Source: Chloroflexota bacterium | GTDB lineage: Bacteria > Chloroflexota > Anaerolineae > Aggregatilineales > UBA2796 | NCBI GenBank assembly: GCA_021325095.1 | Contig: JAJPHV010000088.1 | Coordinates: forward strand, 1 to 64,000 | DNA: 64,000 nt | Direction of reading: 5' to 3' | In this document: one piece after another, positions 17,531 to 25,805 of the stretch | Numbering within the stretch: the stretch's first letter is position 1 | Layout: every line of letters starts with the position of its first letter | Translations under genes and position numbers: made by a program | Notes under the pieces: model-generated | Seen by the model: only the letters and a program-made list of their open reading frames with translations | Told to the model about the DNA's origin: nothing | Databases searched by the model: none

Positions 17531-18274
17531 TTATCTGTAATTTTGCGCCGTGTAGTGCGCAATCTGGAACAGCACGATCCCGGCGGCGACAGCGGCATTC
17601 AGCGAGTCGAAGTTGTTCGCCATCGGGATGCGCACCCGCAGATCGTAGACTTTGCGTGTCACGCGGCGCGCGCCCTCGTGCTCGTTGCCGATGACAATCG
17701 CCGAACGGCGCGCCCAACGCTCGGTAAAGACGTTGCCTTCACCGTTCGCGTCCAGCCCGTAAACCCAGAAGTCGTGATCCTTCAAACGCTGCAAGTCCTG
17801 GGCCAGCGAGGAGGATTTGATGATCGGGATGTGGAAGATCGCGCCCGCCGAAGCTCGAAAGACCTGATCGTTGATCAGGCTGCCGCCCCGTCCACTAAGC
17901 ATGACCGCCGATGCGCCCGCGCCCACCGCCGTTCGGATGATGATGCCGACGTTGCCCGCGTGCTGCAACTGGTCGAGCACGACCACGACGAGCGGGTTGA
18001 CCTGTGCATTGGCTGCCAGGAAGTCGCTCAGTTCGGTGTAGGCCACCGGGCTGGTAATGGCTACCACGTCCTGATGCTCGCCTGTTCCGGCCAGCACATT
18101 GAGCTTGGAGAGTTCCACGAAGTCGAAGCGAACCTTGTTGGCCTGGGCCAGCGCCTTCAGTTCCGCAATGTAGGGCCGCTTGCTGCTGGCCGAGAAGTAG
18201 ATGCGGTTGATCGGATGCCCGGCCCGCAGCGCCTCGGAGACCGCGTTGTAGCCAAAGATCACGTCTTTTTTCAT
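17531..18274 (-). CDS. TrmH/SpoU-type RNA 2'-O-methyltransferase
   Basis: Methylates a ribose 2'-OH of rRNA or tRNA with S-adenosylmethionine; RlmB-like by size and layout (247 residues). An N-terminal substrate-binding domain (MKKDVIFGYNAVSEAL) is followed by the SPOUT knot: motif 1 LDQLQHAGNVGIIIRTA, motif 2 IVIGNEHEGARR and motif 3 IPMANNFDSLNAAVAAGI. Motif 1 usually reads D-P-x-N; here it is H-A-G-N, keeping the catalytic Asn and the Arg. The start is set at the ATG 18274; an earlier in-frame start would overlap the upstream gene. It is the last gene of the run that begins at DUF72. Confidence 0.87.
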   Translation of the reverse strand: MKKDVIFGYNAVSEALRAGHPINRIYFSASSKRPYIAELKALAQANKVRFDFVELSKLNVLAGTGEHQDVVAITSPVAYTELSDFLAANAQVNPLVVVVLDQLQHAGNVGIIIRTAVGAGASAVMLSGRGGSLINDQVFRASAGAIFHIPIIKSSSLAQDLQRLKDHDFWVYGLDANGEGNVFTERWARRSAIVIGNEHEGARRVTRKVYDLRVRIPMANNFDSLNAAVAAGIVLFQIAHYTAQNYR

Positions 18275-18284
18275 AGCCTGTTCA

Positions 18285-19862
18285 CTATTTGCAGCCAGCA
18301 CGCCGCACCATAAACAGGCGGATCGGCGTGCTCAAACGTGGATGCTGGTACTGGGTGATTTCTTGCCACTGGAACGCGCTGCCAAGCTCATCAAAGAACA
18401 CGGGAGGTGCGTTGCCGCCCAGATTGACCAGCGCCACGTCACACGCCTCCAGCTCCGCAGCCAGTTGGGCAGCCATTTCAGACTTTGTAGCGAACTGCTT
18501 GAAACAATGAAGCGGACGATCCAGGTAGAGATAAAGCAGTGGGCAAAGCTGCCAGTTGGCGTAAAGCCGGGGCAGCGTCGCCATGTTCAGAAAGCGGGCC
18601 AGATCGATGGTGGCTTCATCCGCTGTGATCGATCCGCTCTGGTACTCATAGTGGTTGGGCGGAGACAGCGGCAATTCCAGCGGTGCGGCTATCACGGCCC
18701 GATCCGCCGGCAAAGCAAAGGTTGCCAGCCAGACAAAGCCCGCCGCAACCACGACAAAGCGCGATAGCCTTCGCACAGGCTGCACGTTCCACAGGTAGAC
18801 AGCGAAGCCACTTACCAGAATGCACAGCGGGACTGCGGCTGGCACGAAATAACGCGCCGTCGGCAACCCCGACAGGAAGATCACGGCTGCGGTAGCGATC
18901 AAAAGCAAAGCCATCAGGAAGAGCGTGTGTCGAAGGCATATCCCATTCCTGCACCAGCGCAGCAGTCCAACGAACAGGCCAAGCGCCGCGACTACCAGCA
19001 GGCCGGAGCCGACAAAATCCGTGACCAGCGGCATCACATTCGCCAGATAGCGGCCCGCGCCAGCCAATCCCGTCGTCGACTCGGTGCGCACGGTGGTCGT
19101 GTTGACCAGCGCGAACGGCTTGCCGCTGTCACGCGCAAGATACGCCGGAACGAGCACGGGGAGCCACAGGGCGACGACCACGAACGCAGCCACGATCAGC
19201 GAGGGAAGGTAGCGCCTCAGCCAGCAGCGTACTTGAGGCGCAAGTGCGCCGCGCTGCCAGTGGAAGTAGATCAGCGCGACGGCGACGGGCAGCAGCGGAA
19301 CGAGTACCATCGTCAGCTTCGCCATCGTGGTCAGGGCGATCAGCACTCCAAGCCGCGCGCCTTCATGGTACGAGGGACGGCGGGCGAAGACCAGGCTGCG
19401 CCACGCGGCCAGCACCGCCCAGCCCGATACAAACGGATCGGCCAGCGCCATCCGCTCGAAGAACAGCGACAGAGGCAGCAGCACGTATAAGGTGAGCGCC
19501 ACCAGGCCAGCCGCATGGCCGTAGAGCATCCGGGCCACGAGATACAGGCCCGCGCCCGTGATCAGCGAGAACAGGGCCATCGACAGGCGCGATGCAGCCA
19601 GGACGGTGGATCGAGGCCCCTGGAACAGCCCCAACCAGAAGTACACAAGGAACTTCCCCTCCGAGAACTGTCCTGGATTCTGCTGGAAGCTCCACACAAT
19701 GGCAGCCCGCTGGAGGTGGTAGCCCTCATCCACGAAGGCTTCCTGAGCGGTGATGTTGGCCGAACGCAGCACAAATTGGAGGAAAAGCAGCGCAACCACC
19801 AGGGCGAGGTGGCGAGATGCGCTTCTTGTGCCGGACAATGGCGACGCTTCAAACCAGGCCAT
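18285..19862 (-). CDS. GT-C membrane glycosyltransferase (ArnT/PMT-like)
   Basis: A polytopic membrane protein of 525 residues with about ten hydrophobic segments. The first extracytoplasmic loop holds VDEGYHLQRAA, with the acidic pair (D-E) that marks the GT-C active site in ArnT, PglB-like and protein mannosyltransferases. It probably moves a sugar from a lipid-phosphate carrier to a lipid, glycan or protein outside the membrane; the acceptor is unknown. The ATG at 19862 overlaps the HD gene by 14 bases. A start three codons earlier is possible. Confidence 0.8.
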   Translation of the reverse strand: MAWFEASPLSGTRSASRHLALVVALLFLQFVLRSANITAQEAFVDEGYHLQRAAIVWSFQQNPGQFSEGKFLVYFWLGLFQGPRSTVLAASRLSMALFSLITGAGLYLVARMLYGHAAGLVALTLYVLLPLSLFFERMALADPFVSGWAVLAAWRSLVFARRPSYHEGARLGVLIALTTMAKLTMVLVPLLPVAVALIYFHWQRGALAPQVRCWLRRYLPSLIVAAFVVVALWLPVLVPAYLARDSGKPFALVNTTTVRTESTTGLAGAGRYLANVMPLVTDFVGSGLLVVAALGLFVGLLRWCRNGICLRHTLFLMALLLIATAAVIFLSGLPTARYFVPAAVPLCILVSGFAVYLWNVQPVRRLSRFVVVAAGFVWLATFALPADRAVIAAPLELPLSPPNHYEYQSGSITADEATIDLARFLNMATLPRLYANWQLCPLLYLYLDRPLHCFKQFATKSEMAAQLAAELEACDVALVNLGGNAPPVFFDELGSAFQWQEITQYQHPRLSTPIRLFMVRRAGCK

Positions 19863-20622
19863 CGGCAGCACCGGGGCGGATAAACTGGGCCAGGAACATC
19901 TCGGTAAAAGCCCGCTTGCCCTCGGCCAGCCGCTGTGAGGTCGGGAAGTGCATATCGGGGAAGTCGTGCAGGTCTTCTTCTACACGGCTCAGTGCCAGCG
20001 CCGCGAATTGCGTCCCGGAACTGGTCGAAAGACGCCGCGCAATGCCCGTTGCGCCGATCTTGTCCAGCTTGTCCGCGTCGTGGATCAGGCGGGTGTACGG
20101 GTTGAGCGGACTGGACTTCTTGGCGATGACGTTGGTCAGGAGCGTGACAATCTGCCGGTTGAAGTGGGTGTGCAGTTGTTCGCGGGCCACGTCCGCGCCG
20201 ATTTGCTCATGGCTGCCGCCGTTGTGCAGTTCGTCCAGCTTGCCGACGTCGTGGAACATGCCGAGCAGAAAGGCGTGGGCAGGCTCGATACCCGCTTCGG
20301 GGGCAAGCGCCAGCGCCGTGCCCGTCACGCGGAGCGTATGCGCCCACAGATGCGGCCAGCCCGCGAAAGGTTCCAGGTAGCCGCGTGCAAAGTCCATCAT
20401 CTGCTGGCAGAACTCGTCGGGCACAGTCAGCGGCAGCCATTCCTGGCGCATCTGGTTGATGAACTGCTGCGCGCCGGGATCGTCGCCCAGGCGCAGGGCC
20501 CAATCGTCGGCGGAAAAGAGCGGCTGAGTCACCCCGGCGGTCAATCCGTCAAGCAGGTGAAGCAATTCAGCTGAGGCAAGGACAGGTACGTATTTCAAGG
20601 GCAGCCTCTGGTTCAGGATCAA
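19849..20622 (-). CDS. HD-domain phosphohydrolase
   Basis: A 257-residue protein with an HD metal-dependent phosphohydrolase core: H in LWAHTLRVTGTALAL, the HD pair in FHDVGKLDE, a further His in NGGSHEQIGADV, and the distal Asp in LIHDADKLDKIGA. The pattern fits HDIG/YfbR-like nucleotidases or small-molecule phosphohydrolases; there is no regulatory or GGDEF domain. It overlaps the DUF72 gene by four bases (ATGA) and the GT-C gene downstream, so the genes are translationally coupled. Substrate unknown. Confidence 0.82.
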   Translation of the reverse strand: MILNQRLPLKYVPVLASAELLHLLDGLTAGVTQPLFSADDWALRLGDDPGAQQFINQMRQEWLPLTVPDEFCQQMMDFARGYLEPFAGWPHLWAHTLRVTGTALALAPEAGIEPAHAFLLGMFHDVGKLDELHNGGSHEQIGADVAREQLHTHFNRQIVTLLTNVIAKKSSPLNPYTRLIHDADKLDKIGATGIARRLSTSSGTQFAALALSRVEEDLHDFPDMHFPTSQRLAEGKRAFTEMFLAQFIRPGAADGLV

Positions 20623-21485
20623 AAGAGCGAGAGTTGGGTCAGATCGGTATACGACGGCGGCTTTTCGAGTTCGTCCCAGGGCAGCGGCGGCAGATTGAGC
20701 GCTGGCAACGCGCTGACGCGGCGATACAGTTCACGGGCAATAAATGGCGACAGGTCCTCAACCGGGCAGTGGGCGAAGAAGTAGACGCGCCGCCCCTCCT
20801 GCAACCAGGCTGCAACGCGGGGAACCCACTCGGTCAGATACGGCTCGTTTTCGTCCATCACCGGGCTGCCAATGTAGCGCACCACCACACTTGGCTGCAA
20901 GGCTTCCGCGACGAGCGGTACGTCGGGCTTGCGCTCCTTCGCGGTGGCAGCGTCCGGGGAGTCGCTCCCGTGTGCAGGCCGCACGTCGAACACCACCCGC
21001 GAAACGCCCGCTGCCCGCAGCGCCTCGTTCAGTTTTGCGCCGTTCTCATCGGTAAACCAGTCGGGGTGGCGGATTTCAACGGCGTACTCCAGGTCTTTGG
21101 GCAGGCTGTCCAGGTAATCTTGCAGGGTACGTAAGCGCGAAGGCCCAAAGGTGGGCGGCAGTTGCAGCATGAGCGGCCCCAGGCGCGGCCCTAATATTCG
21201 CATGACGCCGATAAAGTGCGCCGTCTGCGGCCCCACCGCCTTAAGCTGCGCCGTATGGCTGATCGTCCGGGGAAATTTCGGGCAAAAGCGGAAGGAGTCC
21301 GGCGTGTCGCTGGCCCAGCGCTGCACCACCGGGAGCGTCGGCACGGCGTAGAAAGTCGTGTTGCCTTCCACTGCCGTCAAGCGTCTGGAGTAAGCCTGTA
21401 AGCGTTCGTCTTTGGGTAGGCCCGGCGGGAAAAAACTATCTGCCCAACCATCGTAAGCCCACACGGCGCACCCGACGTACAGCAT
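20619..21485 (-). CDS. DUF72 (YecE-like) protein
   Basis: A 288-residue TIM-barrel-like DUF72 protein. Seen: YVGCAVWAYDGWADSFFPPG at the start, the VEGNTTFYAVPT and FRFCPKFPRTISH blocks, MLQLPPTF and YAVEIRHPDWF, all typical of the family. The function is not established; structural similarity to AP endonuclease-like barrels is known for the family. ATG at 21485 is used; a TTG two codons earlier is closer to a GGGG motif. It heads the four-gene run DUF72-HD-GT-C-TrmH. Confidence 0.85.
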   Translation of the reverse strand: MLYVGCAVWAYDGWADSFFPPGLPKDERLQAYSRRLTAVEGNTTFYAVPTLPVVQRWASDTPDSFRFCPKFPRTISHTAQLKAVGPQTAHFIGVMRILGPRLGPLMLQLPPTFGPSRLRTLQDYLDSLPKDLEYAVEIRHPDWFTDENGAKLNEALRAAGVSRVVFDVRPAHGSDSPDAATAKERKPDVPLVAEALQPSVVVRYIGSPVMDENEPYLTEWVPRVAAWLQEGRRVYFFAHCPVEDLSPFIARELYRRVSALPALNLPPLPWDELEKPPSYTDLTQLSLF

Positions 21486-21707
21486 CCGCAACGGTTCCCC
21501 ACCATCCTCCGGTCACTGTGACTCATTCTATCGTATTCCGTATCGAAGTTGAACGGTGTGACAGGGGTTGGGATCGGAGCCGGGCGAAAACGCTCGCCCG
21601 AACTGCGCCCAAAGACAGGATCAGGATAGCTCGGTCTGCGCTTTCTTCGCCATCCAGATCGTCTGATTCAACTCATTGGCCCCGGCAGTCATCCTTTCTC
21701 GTTCACG

Positions 21708-22322
21708 TCATTCACGGTTCAGCAGCACGGTGGAGGCTGTCGGCATGGCTAAAGCTGCGTAGTATCCGCCGAAGAGACACGCCCGGCAAAACACCTTTCC
21801 ATCGCGGAGAATCTCCCGGCCATTGATGATTTCCTCGCCGCAGGTATCGCAGACGGCCCTCAGACCGGCCTGGCTCACAATGGCTTCGATGGAGGTCGTC
21901 AGTGCCACCCGCTGCACAGTGAACAAATCGCGGAACGACATACGCTGATAGCCCAACAACTGCGCTTCCCACCGATTGCGCGCTTCCGGCGCGAATGACC
22001 TGGAAAGCGCGCGCGCGCCGGGATGGGGCACAATTCGCACCGATTGACCGCAATCGGTATCGACGAACGTGGCGGCCACCTTGCCATAGTCTTCAATGCG
22101 CAGCGTTCGGTGTCCCACCCAACAGCCCGTTGCCACCGATACCCCATCGGCAAAGCAGCCGTCCGTCTCGATGATAGTCAGCAATCGCTTACCGGTTTGC
22201 GGCAAGTCCAGACCCAGCTCGCGCCCGGCCAGCAGGCCCATTCGCACACCCAGGACCTGGCGCGGGCACAGGTGATGGTGCAGAGCGGCAGATTGCCCTA
22301 GCAATTCGTCCGGTGTCGGCAT
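21708..22322 (-). CDS. fmdE: FmdE family protein
   Basis: A 204-residue protein of the formylmethanofuran dehydrogenase operon E family, found near molybdenum or tungsten enzymes. The N-terminal core has HHHLCPRQVLGVRMG (Cys19) and ETDGCFADGVSVATGCWVG, the conserved Cys/His metal or cofactor pocket; the C-terminus has a zinc ribbon (CDTCGEE...CRACLFGG). The start is the ATG at 22322, with AAGGAG seven bases upstream, which is directly behind the terminator of the predicted cofactor riboswitch; a longer frame to 22448 would run through the riboswitch. The precise role is unknown; sorting or delivery of a molybdopterin cofactor is plausible. Confidence 0.88.
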   Translation of the reverse strand: MPTPDELLGQSAALHHHLCPRQVLGVRMGLLAGRELGLDLPQTGKRLLTIIETDGCFADGVSVATGCWVGHRTLRIEDYGKVAATFVDTDCGQSVRIVPHPGARALSRSFAPEARNRWEAQLLGYQRMSFRDLFTVQRVALTTSIEAIVSQAGLRAVCDTCGEEIINGREILRDGKVFCRACLFGGYYAALAMPTASTVLLNRE

Positions 22323-22341
22323 GTTGAAACTCCTTCCCAAC

Positions 22342-22370
22342 AAAAAAGCTGTCTCGTCATGGAGACAGCT
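22342..22370 (-). terminator. Riboswitch expression platform: intrinsic terminator
   Basis: On the minus strand AGCTGTCTC, a six-base loop and GAGACAGCT form a perfect 9-bp stem followed by a run of U, ending about 20 bases before the fmdE start. The GTCTCC of its 5' arm (22361-22366) is also complementary to GGAGAC in the 3' part of the aptamer (22400-22405), giving a ready antiterminator. Confidence 0.88.
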
Positions 22371-22384
22371 CGTATCGGCCCATC

Positions 22385-22541
22385 GGGGCATTGAGACTCG
22401 TCTCCTTTCCAAGCACGAGGAGGTCGCGCTGTTTCCGGCGCGGCCCACGAGACGTATTCTGTACGTCTCCCTCCCATCTCAGGAGGCACGGCCTGTTCAT
22501 CATGGGCAAAAGCCGTTAGATGAAGAGGCTCGGAGATGTGC
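22385..22541 (-). ncRNA. Predicted molybdenum/tungsten cofactor (Moco/Tuco-type) riboswitch aptamer
   Basis: A structured leader on the minus strand of fmdE. From 5' to 3' of the RNA: CTCCGAGCC, a TTCATC/GATGAA stem, GGCCGTGCCTCC followed by GGGAGG, a perfect GAGACGTA/TACGTCTC hairpin (plus coordinates 22462-22469 and 22449-22456), a CGCGC/GCGCG stem, ACCTCC and AAGGAGA. This resembles from memory the conserved core of the Moco RNA motif, which is known upstream of molybdenum genes including fmdE-type genes. Identification by eye, without a covariance search. Confidence 0.65.
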
Positions 22542-22570
22542 ACGGCTGACCGTGCTTATTCATTTCTGAG

Positions 22571-22955
22571 GTGCAGTATCCACTATCCTTTTCGTATGCT
22601 GCCTGAGCAAGCCGGGCGGCAGCCGACTGCTCAGAGAGTGCTGCCGGTGGAACTCGCAGATAGAGCAGAGCGTGCTGTCAGCACTGCTCACAAGCCGAAT
22701 GCCGATCAAGGCTGCGCAGGCAACGACTGGCATCGACGTGGATCGGCGACCAATCCAGCGAGGCCAGATGCTGCGCAATCGAGGGCAAATTCATCGACTC
22801 ACCTCGCGGCTCCGAGGCATGGCAGCGGCGCTATCTGTGCTGAGTCTACTGCGCTTCATACCAGGTCAACAGGTAGAATAATAACGATCCGCGTGTGATA
22901 AATGTAATCCTGAATGGGGCAGGGGCTTCAGCGTATAGAACACCGGAGACATTCC
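22571..22955. other. Spacer of about 385 bases, no clear gene
   Basis: Nothing I can support as a gene. A minus-strand frame near 22560-22778 contains a short Cys-containing stretch (CSICEFHRQHS) but no ribosome binding site and no family resemblance. A 6-bp hairpin GCACGG/CCGTGC lies at 22540-22555, at the 5' side of the riboswitch. The segment probably holds the promoter of the fmdE transcript and the tail left by rearrangement of the neighbouring dehydratase gene. Confidence 0.4.
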
Positions 22956-24785
22956 TTAGCCAGACCACGAGCCTTCGAGCGTATTGGTATGCAGCAGCCA
23001 ACGTGGGGGAACCGAAGGCGCTGGCCGATCTGGCAACACAGCCGTCGCAAAGGCCAGCGCTGCGCGATATGCCGTCGGGCGAGCGGGCGCGGCAGCGCGG
23101 TTGCCACCGGCAATGCCGGGGACGCTGGCATCCCCTGTGAGATGCCAGCGTGTGCAGTAACCTCTGGGCGCATGGCGTATCGTGGGCGTCCATTCCGCCC
23201 GACGTCTTTCAAGCTCTGCATCGCTGACCAGCAGGTTTAGCTGCCGCCTGGCAACACTCAACTCGATCACGTCGCCGTTCCGCACCAGGCCGAGCGGGCC
23301 ACCGATAGCTGATTCCGGCGAAACGTGGAGAACCACCGTGCCGAACGCGGTGCCGCTCATCCGGGCGTCGGAGATGCGCACCATGTCCTTGACGCCTGCC
23401 AGCTTCCTGGGGATAGGCAGATAGCCCGCCTCCGGCATCCCCGGCGCGCCCACTGGCCCGGCGTTTTGCAGGACGAGGATGTCGTCGGGCTGCACGTCCA
23501 GATCGGGATCGTCGATACGCTGCGCCAGGTCGTCGAGCGAAGTAAAAACGACGGCCCGGCCCTTGACCTCCAGCAGATGCGGGCTGGCCGCCGAGCGCTT
23601 CAAAATTGCGCCGTCAGGCGCGAGGTTGCCTTTCAGCACGACCAGCGCGCCCGCCGCTTGCAGTGGGTGATCGGCGGGATGGATGACTGCCTGCCACTCC
23701 GGAAACCGGTAAGGCTTGTTCAACAACTGCCCAAGCGTTTCCCCGGTCACCGTCAGCGTATCCAGATGCAGGTAGCGTTTCAACTCTTGCAGCACGACGG
23801 GCATTCCACCTGCACGATGGAAATCTTCCATATAGAAGTCGCCCGTTGGCTTCAGGTCAACCAGGACAGGCGTCTCGTCGCTCAATGCATCCAGTCTATC
23901 AAGGCCCAGCCGCAAGCCCAGTCGCCCCGCAATGGCCGTCAGGTGGATGATGCCGTTGGTCGAGCCGCCAATCGCCAGCAACACCCGCAGCGCATTTTCA
24001 AAGGCATGTTCGGTCATGACTCGATCTGGCGTCAGCGCAGACCGGGCCAGATCGACGGCCACCTTGCCGGACGCCTCGCCATGCCGCAGCCGATCCGCAT
24101 GGACCGCCGGGATCGCCGCGCCGCCGGGCAGCATCATGCCCAGGGCCTCGACCAGGCAGGCCATTGTGCTGGCTGTACCCATCACGGCACATGTCCCGGC
24201 GGTTGTCGCAAGCTGGCCTTCGACCTCATCCACGGCGGATCGGTCAATTTCGCCCCGGCGATATTTGGCCCAGAAGCGCCGGCAGTCAGTGCACGCGCCA
24301 AGCCGCTCTCCCTGGAAACTGCCGGTCATCATTGGCCCGGCGGCGAGCGCGATGGCTGGCACGCCCGCACTGGCCGCACCCATCAGCAGCGCCGGGAGTG
24401 TCTTGTCGCAGCCGCCCATCAACACGGCAGCATCGATGGGCTGGGCACGCAGCATGACCTCGACATCCATCGACATCAGGTTGCGCAGCATCATACTGGT
24501 CGGGTTCAGGAAGACTTCGCCCAGTGAGATGGTCGGGAATTCCAACGGCAGCCCACCGGCCTGCCAGACACCGCGCTTGACGGCTTCCACCAGTTCGCGG
24601 AACCCCCGATGGCAGTTATTGAATTCGCTGTAGGTGTTGACGATGCCGATAATGGGTTTGCCTAACGCCTCGTGGCTGAAGCCCATTGATTGAGCGAATG
24701 AGCGCCGCAGAAACAAAGCGAATTCCCTATCGCCGTACTGCGTCAGCCGGTTGGCAAGGCCCTGTGGTTTCAGTTCGCTTGACAT
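22956..24785 (-). CDS. IlvD/Edd family dehydratase with abnormal C-terminus
   Basis: Fe-S dehydratase of hydroxy acids or sugar acids. Cluster cysteines are visible: NNCHR (C58), GGCDKT (C126) and AGTCAVMGTAS (C199), and GACTDCRRF is the variant common in sugar-acid (arabonate, xylonate) dehydratases. Catalytic-side motifs SDARMSGTAFG and GGPLGLVRNGDVIE are intact. Start at ATG 24785, with an AGGT motif upstream; a longer frame to 25022 has no support. Family members end after an RGY...QADxGxDFDFL-like tail, but here similarity stops at APRGY and the frame runs on for about 60 unrelated residues across a perfect 10-bp hairpin (23123-23150) to 22956. I read the 3' end as replaced or frame-disrupted. 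Confidence 0.85.
   Translation of the reverse strand: MSSELKPQGLANRLTQYGDREFALFLRRSFAQSMGFSHEALGKPIIGIVNTYSEFNNCHRGFRELVEAVKRGVWQAGGLPLEFPTISLGEVFLNPTSMMLRNLMSMDVEVMLRAQPIDAAVLMGGCDKTLPALLMGAASAGVPAIALAAGPMMTGSFQGERLGACTDCRRFWAKYRRGEIDRSAVDEVEGQLATTAGTCAVMGTASTMACLVEALGMMLPGGAAIPAVHADRLRHGEASGKVAVDLARSALTPDRVMTEHAFENALRVLLAIGGSTNGIIHLTAIAGRLGLRLGLDRLDALSDETPVLVDLKPTGDFYMEDFHRAGGMPVVLQELKRYLHLDTLTVTGETLGQLLNKPYRFPEWQAVIHPADHPLQAAGALVVLKGNLAPDGAILKRSAASPHLLEVKGRAVVFTSLDDLAQRIDDPDLDVQPDDILVLQNAGPVGAPGMPEAGYLPIPRKLAGVKDMVRISDARMSGTAFGTVVLHVSPESAIGGPLGLVRNGDVIELSVARRQLNLLVSDAELERRRAEWTPTIRHAPRGYCTRWHLTGDASVPGIAGGNRAAAPARPTAYRAALAFATAVLPDRPAPSVPPRWLLHTNTLEGSWSG
23123..23150. repeat. Perfect 10-bp inverted repeat at the dehydratase C-terminus
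   Basis: CGCTGGCATC (23123-23132) and GATGCCAGCG (23141-23150) around an eight-base loop. It lies exactly where similarity to the IlvD/Edd family ends. It lacks a T-run and may mark a rearrangement junction or act as a weak terminator. Confidence 0.7.
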
Positions 24786-24846
24786 CGCGTTACCTATCTG
24801 GATGCAGGCTTTGACGTATCGGCGTGATTGTACCAGCCCGGAGATT

Positions 24847-25800
24847 TTACGGATTCGAGTCACCCTGGAACGTGATCCGGTATCCGCCGCTTTCCAGCAC
24901 AGCGGTGACTTCGGCGCGCGTTGGCATGGCGCGGCCTGTGCCCAGTTTCTGAACCTTCGCGCCGCCCGTCGCGTTGGCAAGGATGGCCGCCTCGCGCAGC
25001 GACAGCCCGCGCAGTGCCCCAACCATGAACGCCGCGTTGAAGCTGTCTCCGGCTCCCACCAGATCGCGCACCTTCACAGGGAAAGCGGGCACCTCAAAGC
25101 GTTCCGTTGTCGTCATCACCATGCAGCCCTGTGCACCTCGCTTGATGACCAGCAGTTGCGTTCCGGACTCCAGCAGAAAGGCGTAGGCGGCTGGCCCGGT
25201 CAGCCCCTCGGCGATGAGGGGCACTTCGTCCTCGGTGGTCATCAGGGCGTAGACGTGCTGACGAATGCGCGCTCGATCCGTGTCTGAGACATGAATGACG
25301 CTGGGGCCAACGTCGCACCAGATGGGCTTGCCCGATGAAAAGGCGTGTTCGACCAGCGGGCGCAGACTCTCCTCCGAGAGCGTGAAGCCCTGCATAAACA
25401 GCGCATCGCCCTGCTCGATCAGCCGCCGCGCTGTGTCGCTCACCGGCAGCGGATCGCCCTCGCCGCCATGCCAGACATAGCTGAACTTCCCGGCGTCCGG
25501 CTCGAACAGCACAGCTACTACCGTCGTCGGCGTTCCGGGTGCAATCACCACACCTTCCACGTCGATCCCTTCGGCAGCCAGTACATCCCGGACGTAGTGT
25601 CCGTATAGATCGTTGCCCACTGCGCCCAAAGCGACCATTTCCGCGCCCAGCCGTGCCCCGGCGATCAGGAAGTTGCCCGTCGCGCCCGGCTCAATCGTGT
25701 GCCAGGGGATACGCTGCGACTGCCCCGATTCGATGGGCAGGGTGACAGGCATCACCAGATCGACGGTCAGGTCGCCAATCGTCACGATCCGGCAGGACAT
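24847..25800 (-). CDS. PfkB family carbohydrate or nucleoside kinase
   Basis: A 317-residue ribokinase-fold kinase that phosphorylates a sugar or nucleoside with ATP. Seen: IVTIGDLTVDLVMPV at the N-terminus, EPGATGNFLIAGARLGAE (signature 1 with the substrate-binding Asn) and DLVGAGDSFNAAFMVGAL (signature 2 with catalytic Asp in the anion hole). Start at ATG 25800; GAGG lies ten bases upstream in the end of the preceding gene. An upstream frame extension to 25944 lies inside that gene and is rejected. The neighbours (glycohydrolase, deaminase, dehydratase) suggest a nucleoside, ribose or sugar-acid substrate. Confidence 0.9.
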   Translation of the reverse strand: MSCRIVTIGDLTVDLVMPVTLPIESGQSQRIPWHTIEPGATGNFLIAGARLGAEMVALGAVGNDLYGHYVRDVLAAEGIDVEGVVIAPGTPTTVVAVLFEPDAGKFSYVWHGGEGDPLPVSDTARRLIEQGDALFMQGFTLSEESLRPLVEHAFSSGKPIWCDVGPSVIHVSDTDRARIRQHVYALMTTEDEVPLIAEGLTGPAAYAFLLESGTQLLVIKRGAQGCMVMTTTERFEVPAFPVKVRDLVGAGDSFNAAFMVGALRGLSLREAAILANATGGAKVQKLGTGRAMPTRAEVTAVLESGGYRITFQGDSNP

Positions 25801-25805
25801 AGCGG

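Noticed and set aside
22323-22448. A longer fmdE start at 22448
   Set aside because: It would extend through the terminator and aptamer of the riboswitch; the ATG at 22322 has a strong ribosome binding site.
23123-23150. An insertion sequence terminus at the dehydratase end
   Set aside because: The inverted repeat is short, no transposase gene or target duplication is visible; left as a hairpin of unknown origin.
24786-25022. A 79-residue N-terminal extension of the dehydratase
   Set aside because: Composition is rich in R and C, no ribosome binding site, and it overlaps the end of the PfkB gene.
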